In this document: positions 53,157-64,000 of the stretch, piece by piece
Numbering within the stretch: position 1 is the stretch's first letter
Layout of the letters: each line of letters opens with the position of its first letter
Assembly: GCA_947646735.1 (NCBI GenBank)
Contig: CANTFK010000961.1
Location: 620,001 to 684,000 of the forward strand
Source: Peronospora farinosa
Lineage: Eukaryota; Oomycota; Peronosporomycetes; Peronosporales; Peronosporaceae
DNA length: 64,000 bases
Reading direction: 5' to 3'
The notes under the pieces: generated by a model
The model's input: the letters and a program-made list of their open reading frames with translations, nothing else
What the model was told of the DNA's origin: nothing
Databases searched by the model: none
Program-made: the position numbers and the translations under genes

Positions 53157-54896
53157 CTAGCTTACATTAAGCTTCGCTTCGATCTCCAGGTGGCCTCCTT
53201 TAGACGCTATCGGAACCCACAGTACTAGCGAACCACCTCCCGTACCGGGCAAACCAAACCAACCGGATCGCCAGCGGTCGAGATACAATGTTTTGCCACC
53301 CAACGCTGTGGTGTTTGACATCCACCGGGCAGTTCCACCCGCAGCGACATACACCTTGTCAATTTTATCGCCTCCCGACATAATGTCCACCAACACGTCC
53401 TTTGTATCGGTACTTGCAAAGTTAATAATAACTGCACCATCACCCACCCTTTTCCACGAGCTGGAGCTACCTTGAAAAGCTTTTTGTAGCGCATTTAGCC
53501 CCAGCGTTGCATCTTGCGTTCCATCATCGATCTCACCCATGAATTGGGTAGGTCCACAAACTGTCTGAATATACTCGGACAGCAATGTCGAAATATCCGT
53601 CGGGTCAATCATCGACGCAGAAATAGTAGAAAGACCCGTGTCGATCCACTTGTACGCGGCTGCTTTCTCGTCCAACGACGTGCCATTGTCACTTTTTCCT
53701 GACTTGATGAGATCGTTGATTATCACTCCAATACTCTTGCGCAGTGTCTCACGGGTTTTATACGCAGTCTCCTCGTTGGATTCTTTCGTCAGGTGCTGCA
53801 TACAATTGTTGGTTACTGTGGCGACATCATAAAGTACAAGGTTGGACTCACTGATCTTGAGGCGAATTTCGTCATCCGTGATGCCGGGCGTGTCTTCTCG
53901 GTACTCATTAACCGTCATCCAGACACGATTGGTCAAAGATTTCAAGTCACCGCCACAACTGGAGTTCTGCTTCATTGCCGTTTCCAGCGACTCAATCTCG
54001 CCCTCTGTAATTTCTTCTACAGCTTCCGTGAAGTTGGCGCCCTTGATGAACGCCAGAAACCTCCCCCAGCTCGAGATGATGTCGTCTTTGTAGGTGAGAG
54101 CCTGTAGCAACATCCACTGCGATGTAGCCATAACAATTTGCGTAAGCCGAAACTTTGAAGGAATGTTCTTCCCCATGCACGCGATGATGGCCATGGGCAA
54201 GTCGGTCACCACGGCGTTGGTCTGATACAGCATCAACAGAAGCTTCGCTTGGGACGTCTGTGGGTCCTCCGTCTTTACGTTACGAACGTACCGAATGATA
54301 TCTCTCATTACCAGCAGCAACTGGTTCGTGCATTGCACGGCCCAAGTCAATTTCTTGCCCATTTTCAACAATTCGCCCATTATACCAAAGGTGGCTGTGC
54401 CAATAACTGCCATGGCCACTGCAGATACTTTGCTCGAGACCTCAAGTGTACAGTCACTGTTCTGTCGTACACATTCCATGCCACACTCGAGAGGAAATTC
54501 TACTGGACATTCTGTCCAGCAAGTATTGGTCAGGCTGTTGCGGTCGTAGTTTCTCGGACAAATGTCCATAATATGGGCCTCACGGTAACACGAGGTGTCG
54601 GATGCGAGACTATAGGGACCGACCCAGTTCCGATATGTTGATCTGACTGTGCTTACGGCGGTAGCAGGTGTGGCGTATTTCTTCAGCAACGCTGCGCTGT
54701 CGAACGAAGATGATCCAAGTGCAAGAAGTGGTACTGCTGTTGCAGGCACCTCTGTAGCCGTGTCCACAGAGGAGGGGCTTGATGTTAACCCGACATTGCC
54801 GTTTGAGGAGACTAAGCCGTCACCCCATGCACCAATGCCGTTTTCTAGCACCAACAGAAGTACGAGTACCACAGTTGTTTGGATAATCTTACCCAT
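53157..54896 (-). CDS. Secreted Cys-containing protein, oomycete paralogue 2
   Basis: Single exon, 579 residues from ATG 54,896. I chose this start because it opens a signal peptide (MGKIIQTTVVLVLLLVLENG), whereas the 156 extra residues of the longer frame run through a C tract and look like 5' flank. The Cys module (TSCYREA, DICPRNY, CWTECPVEFPLECGMECVRQ, DCTLEV), the later single Cys (ACMGKN, SSCGGDLK, NNCMQHL, TVCGPTQF) and the beta-rich C-terminus match paralogue 1. The N-terminal Ser/Thr/Ala-rich part differs. It converges on the HAD-like gene (199 bp between stops). Function unknown, probably extracellular. Confidence 0.85.
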   Translation of the reverse strand: MGKIIQTTVVLVLLLVLENGIGAWGDGLVSSNGNVGLTSSPSSVDTATEVPATAVPLLALGSSSFDSAALLKKYATPATAVSTVRSTYRNWVGPYSLASDTSCYREAHIMDICPRNYDRNSLTNTCWTECPVEFPLECGMECVRQNSDCTLEVSSKVSAVAMAVIGTATFGIMGELLKMGKKLTWAVQCTNQLLLVMRDIIRYVRNVKTEDPQTSQAKLLLMLYQTNAVVTDLPMAIIACMGKNIPSKFRLTQIVMATSQWMLLQALTYKDDIISSWGRFLAFIKGANFTEAVEEITEGEIESLETAMKQNSSCGGDLKSLTNRVWMTVNEYREDTPGITDDEIRLKISESNLVLYDVATVTNNCMQHLTKESNEETAYKTRETLRKSIGVIINDLIKSGKSDNGTSLDEKAAAYKWIDTGLSTISASMIDPTDISTLLSEYIQTVCGPTQFMGEIDDGTQDATLGLNALQKAFQGSSSSWKRVGDGAVIINFASTDTKDVLVDIMSGGDKIDKVYVAAGGTARWMSNTTALGGKTLYLDRWRSGWFGLPGTGGGSLVLWVPIASKGGHLEIEAKLNVS

Positions 54897-55949
54897 GTAA
54901 AGCCTTCCGAGGAGAGAGCGAGACCAACTTGCAAGTTGAAAAATGAAGGCTCTCTCACACTCATCTGACGCAAGAAGATCATCACTTTGATCGGATCGCC
55001 CATAAACAATATTCCATGCAGGCACTTCCCAAATCGGCAGCCAAGAGCGACAACGGATAGAGACGAGACCTCTAGGAAGCCAAGAAACTGATCCCCTTAC
55101 CTTGGACGGGAAGACCCCCCCCCCCCCATCGTGGAGACAAGGTAAAGGGGGAGGGGTTCTCCTCGCTACGTAGGCAGCGCAACGTGCGACTTGAAAAAGA
55201 AGCGGTCCGCAGAATATCCTAGGTGTGGGGCACGTCGACGATGAATCGAATCGCCCTGTACATCGATCACTTCCTACTCTTTTCGGTCTGAACACGCATC
55301 TTGGCAGGCATGGGCTCTCCAAGGAGCAATGTAGGACTGGATAGCAGAAGTGTATCAGCGCCAACAGAGAGGACGGTAGCTCTTCAAGGATTGCAGGATC
55401 CCCGGAAACACTCTCCAGCAGTTGATCGGACCTCTCCTGTTACTGACACTACCGGACCCTGAGGGTAGGCAGCATCAGTACGTAACGGAGCTCGAAGGAC
55501 TGGCATCGGAGGCGATCAGCCGGACGACAGAGGAGGAATGGGTGGTGGAGCTCTCCCGACCACCCTGTCACTTACCTCGGACAATGACACCAGAAGAGGA
55601 AGCATTCTAGCCCGCGCACTCCTGGGCCGAAAACCCATAATTTGTGAACCAGCAGGAGAACTTCTGAACGTCAAGGCAGTATGTCAAGATTCAGCCCTGC
55701 GCTATAGCGGAAGTGAGGTATAATCCCATGTCAGCTGTCGGGGGTGGCGCAGGAGTGGGTTCTTTTGTACTTGAAGCTCTTGACCTACATCTAAGCTCGT
55801 TTCGCTTAGCAAAATTGCAAAGCCCCATCGTCGCAGCTTGGCTTGTTGATACGTGGTAGCGCCTACTGTCGGAATGACAAAGGAGTAAGCTGGATACCCC
55901 AATCCGATGCAGTTGGGGAATATACCACACCGGGCTGCGTCACAGCATA
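54897..55949. other. 5' flank of paralogue 2 with C tract, no gene seen
   Basis: A run of C residues lies at about 55,116-55,128. Short + frames at 55,422-55,723 have no recognisable domain and may be remnants of the LINE that follows. Confidence 0.45.
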
Positions 55950-56400
55950 ATGGTGGACTCAATTCAACATCAGCAGCGCGTCATCGCCCTAGAGCAAGGA
56001 ATTCGTAAGCACTGCTGCGAACAATACGAGGTAGCCACTTACACCGCCGTGTGGACACGCATACGGCATATCCTGAGCAGCGTTTGTATCGCCAGCTTGT
56101 GGATGCAACGCAATCGCGTGACGTTCCAGCAAACGTACGGGATGATCGCCGGCAGCGTGCATGAATTTTGGGAGACCGGTATGAGGCAGCTTCGTGCTAT
56201 AGCGAAGCGAGAGTGCCGACGAATTGACACAAAAATACAAGGTACTCGTCTGATGCTATGTCAACGTACCATCGTCAGACAACCTCGAGATCCGTCACCG
56301 CAGGTGACATGCCCCGTACAACCACCGGACTTGACCGTGGAACCGGGCTTAGGATCTACCAGACGTCTTGCAACTACTAAAGGTTCAATAGACTTGTTTG
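55950..56400 (+). pseudogene. LINE ORF2 C-terminal remnant
   Basis: The frame 55,950-56,471 encodes RIRHILSSVCIASLWMQRNR followed by VTFQQTYGMIAGSVHEFWET. This pattern (Leu-Trp-x-x-Arg-Asn) is typical of the segment after the RT in LINE ORF2 proteins. The last 30-40 codons read through low-complexity TCTCTC sequence. No RT palm is found upstream, so only the 3' end of the element is present. Confidence 0.55.
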
Positions 56401-56471
56401 TCTCGCTCTCTCTCTCTACTTTCACTTTTACCTCTATTGCATCAAGTGCATACGTCTACTTTCCACACTAA

Positions 56472-58492
56472 CTACCATTAGCTCGTGCTTTTGCACCGTC
56501 CTTGTCTTTCAGCTTCAGTCATTTTCTGCTAAATCAAAATCACGATCCGTGATGGTGCCTGCACTGAGTCTTCGAGAAAGGCACAGATCCTCTAATATAG
56601 CTACTTATCACTACTAAGGTGTCTGGTTATGTGGTAACTCGTTACATCTATCATGACTCAATATTCTTACGCCTCGCTTTTTCATTCTGCTGGCTCAAGA
56701 CTTCACGGCGGGGCACTCCGACAAGGGCCCGTGGACTAGTCCGTTGTGAGCGTGTTCAAAAGCGCTAAACTAATCTCATGGCGACTGGACTCCGTGCTGG
56801 TAGAGTGATACCATAAAAATTGCTTCTGCAGGTTCCGTAGCTGTTATTCTGCTCCTAGTGGCATCTCAAAGACAGCCGCTGTGAACAACACGGTTGGCAA
56901 AGGAGCAAATTCGTCTATCTCAATTAGTGGCTTTTTATAAATTCAATATTCAGTTGACGAACTGTATATTTGAATCATGAATCTGAATCATGAATTAGCC
57001 CTGGGAAAACGAATCTAAATCATGAATCAGACGTGATTCATGTAAAAACATTTGAATAGGAGGTCTAGTATAAACACTCCACGTTGCAGCACGTGCCGTG
57101 TGTACCACCTTATTCGTGGTAAGACAGAACACTTGAGGTCCGTCTCATTTTGATGCTCCCTATAATAAAAAATCAGATATTACAGCAACTGCCTCTTTGG
57201 TAAATCTAAAGAATTCTGAAGTAGGGCTGTCTACTAATATGCAAGAGAGCGTGCATACGATTTGTTTCTTCTGTACTATGAAATCGGAGGTAAACAATTC
57301 GTCGAAGTTGTAGTCTATGAGGTAAAGACCAAAATGACTTGATCCAATATTCAGGAGCTCTTTACGCGACACAAGAACTTGTCTCAGTGTCTAGATGGTT
57401 TATCAGTCACTTCCAGTATGCCCTTGGCAATTTGGTTCAAACAGAAGCCTCTTTGTGCGTCCAAACGGAAAGAAGTCGCTCCGAAGAAAAAGGGTCGCAA
57501 TTGTCGAGCTTACAACGCCGAGAAGTAAATGCTAAGCACTGTACGGAATACAATCCAGGGAATTGACGTGGAAGCCCGCGCCGAAACATGTCCTATTCAC
57601 ACAAAAAGGCGCATATAAATTTGACCTAGGCGATGGAATGCCTTCGACCTGACGAAGGGGGAGGTAAAGACGACGACTGCTAGAACAAAACCAATACTTG
57701 AATATAAACTAGAATGATTGCCGTCGTGGACCCCGGTGACTCATCGGGGGGGATAAAGACAGTCCATATGTCCACAATAAGAAAGATCGCATGGCCTCTA
57801 CGCGATTCATTTAATCTCTTTTTTGAGACATGACACTACATCTGTATATGTGCTGGGTTAGGGTAATCTTTTTCTTCTAATTGTATGGTCTAGTTGTCGT
57901 ATGCCTTTACACGCATGCGATCCGGCAATCATGAGCTTAGCCAAGGATTGTATTGTATATTTGACAAAAGTTAGACATACATGAAATGTAATAATAACTT
58001 AAGAAAATCAAAGTTTTTTTTAAAGCGCGAGCGGAGGGACGTAGGGACCAAAGAAAGCAAAGCGTAGGACACTTGTGCTTAAGTTTAAAGATTGAAAAGT
58101 ATTTGATTCGTCAACGCTTACTACCTACTACATGATTTATACGTGAGATCACATACAAATCATGTCTGACGTCTAATCAACCTTCTCGTTTAATCAACCC
58201 TAAATGATAACCATAAAAACTATACCGTAAACACACTTCCAAATTTCGCAACGCAGACCGCACAGCCTTGCTAGCCACGTACCAGCTGGCAGAATTGGAA
58301 CATTTCGAGCACACGTCATCAGCTCACGTTCTTTACGTTTTGAGCTGCATTAACCCTCCCCCCCGTCCGACAAGCGATATGCGAGCTTGACAGAGCCGTG
58401 AGTCCCAGGGGCGGCCAGCCAAAGCGCCGGATCCAGGCGACGGCGATGGGCACAAGCAACGAGACAGGAATGACCCAAGCGACGGACAGGCG
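56472..58492. other. Non-coding region, no gene seen
   Basis: Sequence at 56,965-57,050 has repeated ATCATGAATC words. TTTGAATAGGAGGTCTAG at about 57,050 resembles a word in the D LTR (CTGAATAGGAGGCCTAC), so an old LTR piece may lie here. Nothing else is recognised. Confidence 0.4.
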
Positions 58493-59011
58493 ATGGTGGC
58501 CGACACGCCGCCATTACCGGACGGCGCATACTCTGCTTAATTGGAGCCCACCGCTACGATGATCGAAGCACCAGTCGCTCAGGTATCGAGTGAAGATCAG
58601 TACATAGGCGTACCAGGTCAGGAAGGTGAAGAGCAGGCAATACGACCGAAAAAAATGTTTGAGGCGGTGGTGGAAGCGATGAAGGCAGCCCCGCAGGATC
58701 CTCCGCACGATGCATGGATCGCAACAGTTGCAGAACTATATATAATTGCGCATGATACGGTGACCATAGCTGTGGCACTAGTCCCGACCGAAAAGCAACG
58801 CTTTCCGAGACTCCGTAGCGAAGAGAAAGCTATCATATTCAGGTTCTTTGAGAAGGCGTGCATTGTCAGCGACGGCTCGTTCGTGAAGTGGGAACAGTAC
58901 GCGCAGACGGTGACTCATGATCTTTACAATACAAGCTGGTCGTTCAAAGATATCATTCAAAGCATAATTAGCAAGGTCAAGTTGGCGCGGGCAAAGGCAC
59001 TAAACCAGTGA
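58493..59011 (+). pseudogene. LINE ORF1 N-terminal part
   Basis: From ATG 58,493 the frame reads MVADTPPLPDGAYSA, a TAA at 58,538-58,540, and then 156 open codons to 59,011. These have FPRLRSEEKAIIFRFFEKAC and FKDIIQSIISKVKLARAKAL. I infer it is the start of the LINE ORF1 because the CCHC protein follows downstream on the same strand and no other gene intervenes. Alone it has no recognised domain. Confidence 0.45.
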
Positions 59012-59589
59012 GCAGCCAAAGTCAAGTCAGGCACCGGATCCAAGGGAACTAGGCATGGTATTACGGCAACCCATGGCACCTACCAAGATCTCATGTTTAA
59101 TACAGCGGTCTTCAGCAAGACGGATATCGAAACGCTTCACACACGCTCATCCAGCAATTGAAAGCCGCTAGAAGCGGGTGTCGGCTCCAAGAGGGCACCA
59201 CGGACGAGTGAGGGTCATCAACGGAATTGCTGAAGGGCATATTGTGAGCAGAAGACTCCCAGATTTTGTAAAAAGTGTGCTCTGTTCCTAAAATCGGGTC
59301 AGGCTAATGCGAACAGTGCAACAACAAGTGGAGGGTGAACTTTTTTTAGCTTCGGAGCGTGACGGACATCCGGTGATCAGGCAGAAAACCAGCTCTATTG
59401 AGAATTATATCCTGCTGGTAGCGGAAGGAGTGAAGGTACAACATGCAGAGCTCTAGACCATGCTTAACTTTGCTAAGCACATTAACTTCAATAACGTGCA
59501 ACAAAGTATCCATTCCCTTTTTTGACTGAGCGACAGCACGCAAGTATGAATTGGTGACAGATCCAAGGAGCAAGATACCACTTATCTAA

Positions 59590-60215
59590 CATGCATCAGC
59601 CGGACACAGGGTCTGTATGGGCACGACAGCTGGGAAGGGATGGGGTGCGAATTGCCATTAATCCCGAGTACGACGTGGAATTGCACAATGTCAGCCAGAT
59701 TAACGGACATCGTACGTCTCACTGCATACTTGAAGAAGCATGTTGCGGCGGAATTTGAGCTGGAAGACTTGAGCACTTGCACGACCAGCTTGTGGACCTC
59801 CAACGTCTAGAGATTTACGGTGAACATAGCAGGGTGCCCGGAATTTTTGCGAGGAATCTTGCGGATTATTTGGTACGGACGGACCATCATTTTGAAGCAC
59901 GCGGACGTAGAATCACGACTCCAATGCCTACGCTGTGGCAATCTCGGCCATAAATTGGCACGGTGTCGTTATACCGACGCACAATTGCACGGGCTGGGTA
60001 GCCGAGTGGATACAGAGCAAGAGGTCACAGCACTGGAAGACTTGGCCACCCCGTTCTACAGCCTGGTGGAAATAAGACAAGTCGCGGCACAGTGCCTCCA
60101 ACTTCAGCTGGAAAATGAGAAGAGCGCGCAGAAGCAGTGGCACCATCAGCGGAGCGACCGCAAGCACCGACGACGCATTGACGGGATCCGCAGTAGTATT
60201 CATATTGTCCTGTAA
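59590..60215 (+). pseudogene. LINE ORF1 part with CCHC knuckle
   Basis: The segment from about 59,690 has LTAYLKKHVAAEFELEDLST, a stop, then VNIAGCPEFLRGILRIIWYG, RTIILKHADVESRLQCLRCG and NLGHKLARCRY. The knuckle CLRCGNLGHKLARC is intact. A P-E-F-L-R-G block followed by one knuckle is the layout of nucleic-acid binding ORF1 proteins in non-LTR elements. A charged helix follows (LEDLATPFYSLVEIRQVAAQ). An alternative is a host zinc-finger pseudogene, which is less likely. Confidence 0.6.
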
Positions 60216-60689
60216 GAGACACCGACCAGCCCATGCAGGAGAATTACAGCGTGGAACCTGTACCAACTAACCAATGGGTCACGACCCCCAATAAATTCCG
60301 AAAAATTAACAAGAAGCCGGAGGTATTCCATTAACAACCTCCGGGTATATCCTTCAGGTTCGTGGACCTAGCAGATGGACAGGAGGACGAGGTGGACGAT
60401 GCACAAGCTACACCTTCCAACCATGACGGGTCAGCTTCCACCCACTTAGCTTCTGACACCTGGAGAATCACGAACGACCCAAGACATTTGAGACGGAAAA
60501 GGCAAAACTGCACCTGGTGCCAGCGAACCGCCAAAACTTCTTCCGAACCCGAAGCTCGTTACCCTTAAGCAACGAGAACGAGCGGCAATGAGCCAGACAG
60601 TCAAAACAATTGACAATTATAGGGGAGTTTAGCTGCCCATGGCACCATTGGACCGAAATTGCGCAAAGGACTTTCCCGGTACTGAATAG
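60216..60689 (+). pseudogene. Decayed continuation after the CCHC segment
   Basis: Short frames only (60,362-60,568, basic C-terminus with RRKRQNCTWC). They are probably the rest of the same LINE protein. Confidence 0.35.
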
Positions 60690-61410
60690 GCACTAGTTAT
60701 TCGGCCTGTCACCACCCCATCTTCTGGGAATTGTATGGCGATGGCATTAGCGAAAGAGATTACAGAACGCAAACTATCAGCACATGATGTTAGCCTCGAG
60801 GCTATCACTTCAAGTATTACACGAGGCATCCGATGATCGGGTCATCTGCTTTTTTAAAGCAGTTCGATCATTACGTCCGGAAAGCAACACTAATCAATGT
60901 GCAAAGGGGGTAGGAGGAATGAATGCCCATATAATTAAGAAACAATTTAATGGTACCTCGAAGAATACGCGGTCACACCCTCCGGTCGCCAAGATTGCAT
61001 TTCGCGTTGGAATTGGGGGGGGGGAGCGAGCTCATGGCGATAGTAGCGAACTTCTTTCAACATGACATTTTCGTACTCGCGCACAATACGGACGGTCAGC
61101 AAAATTGCATTGCTTGCTCTTCACCACCACGCGTGAAAAAAAATGTACGAAACCGACCATCAAGTTCCTATGCAACTGGACCAATACATTGCAGCGATCA
61201 GGCAGGCAAAACAAAAAGGATCTAAGCGACCACTCGTGCTGAGGTTCTGGGAAGAGCACCACTCGTATAAAACTCAGCATCGGAGGTGCTATTGCTGCAG
61301 TCGTGGCATCAAGTACCTGTGCATCCAAAGATATCATTACCGTCGATCCCGCCTTCCTATACACTACTCGGCATTCGTTCACATGGGACCGTCGCCTATC
61401 CGCTAAATGG
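60690..61410 (+). pseudogene. Decayed OTU-like cysteine protease domain
   Basis: The frame from about 60,698 reads VTTPSSGNCMAMALAKEITE, with Cys (60,732-60,734) in a G-N-C-x-x-x-A-L-A setting like the catalytic Cys of OTU proteases. It continues LEAITSSITRGIR, a TGA, and SGHLLF. After a shift, FDHYVRKATLINVQRG is followed by MAIVANFFQHDIFVLAHNTD and, near 61,220, RPLVLRFWEEHHSYK, where a His would fit the C-terminal catalytic position. The catalytic Asp pattern is not clear. From established knowledge, OTU domains occur in some retroelement polyproteins. Here it would belong to the LINE. Confidence 0.5.
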
Positions 61411-62972
61411 AGACGACAGAGGAGAAAAAGAGGATATAGACGTGTTGATGACTACAGAAAAAGGTTAAAGTGCAAGGCAACAACGGTGTGGGGAGCATCA
61501 GCTCGCCTGAGGCATGGAGCTTAAGTCATTGGAACGAGGATGCAGCAGCGTTACGTGATCGCTTGGCAGGTATGCTTATTTCTGACGATGTGCATCGACA
61601 TATTTCGCATGATATAAGATGAGCCCGAACCGGCCAAATTTGCCGAACTACTAGCATTTCTAATTTGCTCAGCATCATAGCTCTCATACGAGGGGGTAGA
61701 CTGTGTGCTTCAGGTGAAAATAGATGACTACAGCAACATGGACACATTCAGCTGCTTAACCTTTTTCAGCTATCACGGAGGCATTGCTACAGTGGAAATC
61801 AGTGGCTTAAAAGAAGAGAAAAACGACCAGGAGCAGCAGCTGGTTTTGATGTCTGACTTGGATACTCGAAATTCCTCTGCTTTAGCACCCAGCGTCCGCA
61901 GCTTCCAGCTCGCTGGATGTCCCCAGCCACCAGTAAGTTAAAATCGAGCACACTCGACAACGCCAGCATAAGGGGGACAGATCTGGCAAATCATGCGGAC
62001 TAAGTCGCAGCAGGAGTTGCCAGAAGGGGCGACAGCCATGCAGGACGCTGGTTCCCCTGCACTGACTGCATATCTTCTTGATACACGCGACTCATAGCCG
62101 AAACTTTGGGAGAAGCAAGGGGCATCCTGGAGTGCTTCAGCGCGAGCAGTGTTACTGCTTGGAAGAAGCACTACCGAGGTATGGATGCAGCCGGCGCAGC
62201 GGGATTCGACAAAAGTAACTCAAATGGTGCAGAAGTTTCCATTTCCGGAAGAGCTCTTGGGTTCGTTGAGTGACACGGTGTTACAAGCATGTTAGGTCTT
62301 ATGGAGGCGCATATGCATACAGAGGCGGCTAACAGCTTACCGTGGCAGGACGAAGGATAAATGTACGCAGAAATGGCTGGATGCCTGGACTGCTAAGTTC
62401 ACACTCTTAGCCCCGCATATGTTTACCATCTCTCTCCTTGATTACAATGATGATTGGAAACAAATGCGCAACTGTGGCTACGGTAGCGAAACCGTCCTAA
62501 ATTGTGTGACGTGGGGCAACAAACTCCGATTGGCACAACACATCATATGTACGGTCATCTTCGAGAAGATGATTCGAGTTTTTACCGTGCATGAGTAAAG
62601 TGACGAATCGGGAGTGCTATCCCGTTTACAGAGGTATTTCGAAGTGCTAAAGACGATCATTCCCTATCGCGAAGCGTATGAAGTCACTAAAAGCACTGTG
62701 GAATGGTTCGCGGTGGCGCAATTCGTCTTATCGGCATTCGAGCACCGCGTGGAGCAGCGGCTTCGCATGTACTAAGGGCACCAAGGCTCAGACAGCTGGA
62801 GCTCCGGGATGGTCAAGTAGCACAACGACATGGGATGCATACGGTAGATACAAACAATTTAAGCTTGCACGAAGTGCAGGGGTGGGGACACAGCTTACGC
62901 GATGCACCGTGGGGGGCAGGACGATAGATATCCAAAATCTCAGAGGCTTTAGGATAGACACTTGAGCGACTT
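61411..62972 (+). pseudogene. Decayed coding sequence, unrecognised
   Basis: Patches of open frame remain: about 61,480-61,620 (EAWSLSHWNEDAAALRDRLA), 61,705-61,941 (charged, KEEKNDQEQQ) and about 62,343-62,600 (FTISLLDYNDDWKQMRNCGY and more), continuing 62,640-62,760 (EAYEVTKSTVEWFAVAQFVL). They are on the same strand as the LINE pieces and may be its ORF2 N-terminal part, but I see no endonuclease or RT motif. Confidence 0.4.
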
Positions 62973-64000
62973 GTGTCTCAGCTTAGAGGCAAACACCAAA
63001 AGCTGACCGACCGTTGGCCTGGCGCACCCCATTATTTTGACGATGTATTCGCTCAAAGTATGGCCGAGGACGGAATGAGCGAAATTGAACTGCACAAGCC
63101 TCATTTAATTGCTGTGTTGCAGACTTTGAGTGGCGTCTTATTCTTCTTTAACTTGCAACGTGCGTCGTAGGGGTCCTCGAGATACCTGTGCCGGTCTGCA
63201 AAGTGGGTGAACATGGTGTAAGAGCAGACTTAGAAAAGTTAAAGGCTGTCAAGGAATGGCCAGTTCCACGACATATGAAGAATCTGCGCCAATTCCTTGG
63301 GCTCGATAGTTACTTGCACAAGCACAGCAAGAATTGTGCGGATAAAACCAATTTATTGTCTGACCGTTTAAAAAAAGATGCAGCATGGACTTGGTCAAAG
63401 GAGCAAGTAGATGCGCTCACATCATTGAAGTAATCTCTTGTAGAGGCACCGGTCTTGGCATTGCCAGACGCGAATAAGCCATTTAGCGTCGTCTGCGATG
63501 CAAGCACTTTTGCAATCGGCACCGCGCCCATGCAGAAGGATGACAGAGGCGTTCACCGTGTCATTTTGTATCAGCCTCGGCTTTTAAAAGCTGCAGAACT
63601 GAATTACCCTGTGTATGACAAGGAGATACTTTCCATTAAGTATGCTCTTGTCAAGTTTCGTGTGCACCTCTCGAGCACCAGACCTTACGTGGTTTATACT
63701 GATCACGCATCTCTGCGAACCGCTATAAATTCACCGCACCTCTTGCCGAGAATGGCGAGATGGCTAACATTCTTCTCTGAATTTAATTTCAAAGGTGAAT
63801 ATAAGCTGGGTAAGTCGAATGTCATGGCTGACGCGTTATCGCGCAGACCATACTTCGAGACAAGACACCAGGAAGTGTGTCTCGTGCGAAAGCACAAGTT
63901 AAGTCGTCAACATTGGCAGTCATAGAGGTCTACCATGTGACGAGCTCAATGGCCTCCGATATAAAGGATTTCTACAGTCAGGACGAATATTGTCACCTGC
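62973..64000 (+). pseudogene. Ty3/Gypsy RT-RNase H fragment, D-like, cut by the window end
   Basis: The first frame has HYFDDVFAQSMAEDGMSEIE, the RT catalytic box region. A shift leads to GEHGVRADLEKLKAVKEWPV, FLGLDSYLHKHSKN and KKDAAWTWSKEQVDALTSLK, with TAA at 63,431-63,433. RNase H follows at 63,455-63,925: CDASTFAIGTAPMQKDDRGV, YDKEILSIKYALVKFRVHLS and YTDHASLRTAINSP. The protein is very close to element D. The left edge near 62,973 joins the LINE remnant without an LTR. Confidence 0.85.

Noticed and set aside
54897..55364. 156-residue N-terminal extension of the 53,157 secreted gene
   Set aside because: It runs through a C tract and low-quality codons, and would bury the signal peptide that starts at 54,896. 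The paralogue has no such extension.

Overview
The window looks like an oomycete (Peronosporales: Phytophthora or a downy mildew). The retroelement polyproteins are of the Phytophthora Ty3/Gypsy type, the few host genes have very short GT-AG introns, and two host genes encode a Cys-rich secreted family that I recognise only as oomycete-like. I could not run any search, so lineage assignments rest on protein motifs and on repeats matched by eye.

About 1-43,900 is a nest of Ty3/Gypsy LTR retrotransposons. Element A (+ strand, 1-6749) enters the window 5'-truncated and runs Gag zinc knuckle, protease, RT, RNase H, integrase, chromodomain, polypurine tract and 3' LTR. Element C (- strand) is scattered over 10.1-34.3 kb: Gag and protease at 32.6-34.2 kb, the RT N-terminus at 24.8-25.0 kb, and RT to chromodomain at 10.5-14.1 kb. 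It is split by two later insertions. Element E (+, 14,098-24,755) is complete with two 1.1-kb LTRs. Element F (-, about 25,012-32,623) is an internally deleted relative of E. Element D (-, 34,289-43,921) is bounded by two almost identical 1.49-kb LTRs, and one of them also abuts the Gag leader of C. A solo E-type LTR and further LTRs lie at 6.8-10.1 kb.

Two observations stand out. First, elements A, C and D each carry a long ORF on the strand opposite pol. It starts about 100-125 nt inside the 3' LTR, runs toward pol, and overlaps the chromodomain and the integrase-chromodomain linker. In all three the region opposite the linker encodes a coiled coil, and A and D share short motifs (VDY and FPIP). 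This looks like a recurrent convergent antisense gene. Second, the A/C/D group and especially the D LTR are saturated with short perfect hairpins (stems 4-11 bp, loops often 3-4 nt), inside and outside coding sequence. Elements E and F lack these and instead carry arrays of their own motif (GGTCGACC in E, GGATCGCGG in F).

About 43,900-55,400 is host sequence. Two paralogous secreted proteins of about 580 residues (46,050-47,813 and 53,157-54,896, both -) flank a head-to-head pair: a four-exon CDC73/parafibromin (Paf1 complex, -) and a two-exon HAD-like protein (+). They share a 145-bp intergenic promoter region. A decayed Gypsy RT fragment lies at 49.2-49.5 kb.

About 55,400-64,000 is decayed repeat sequence: a LINE 3' end, a LINE ORF1 with a CCHC knuckle followed by an OTU-like protease domain, and a Gypsy RT-RNase H fragment (+) that runs off the right end.
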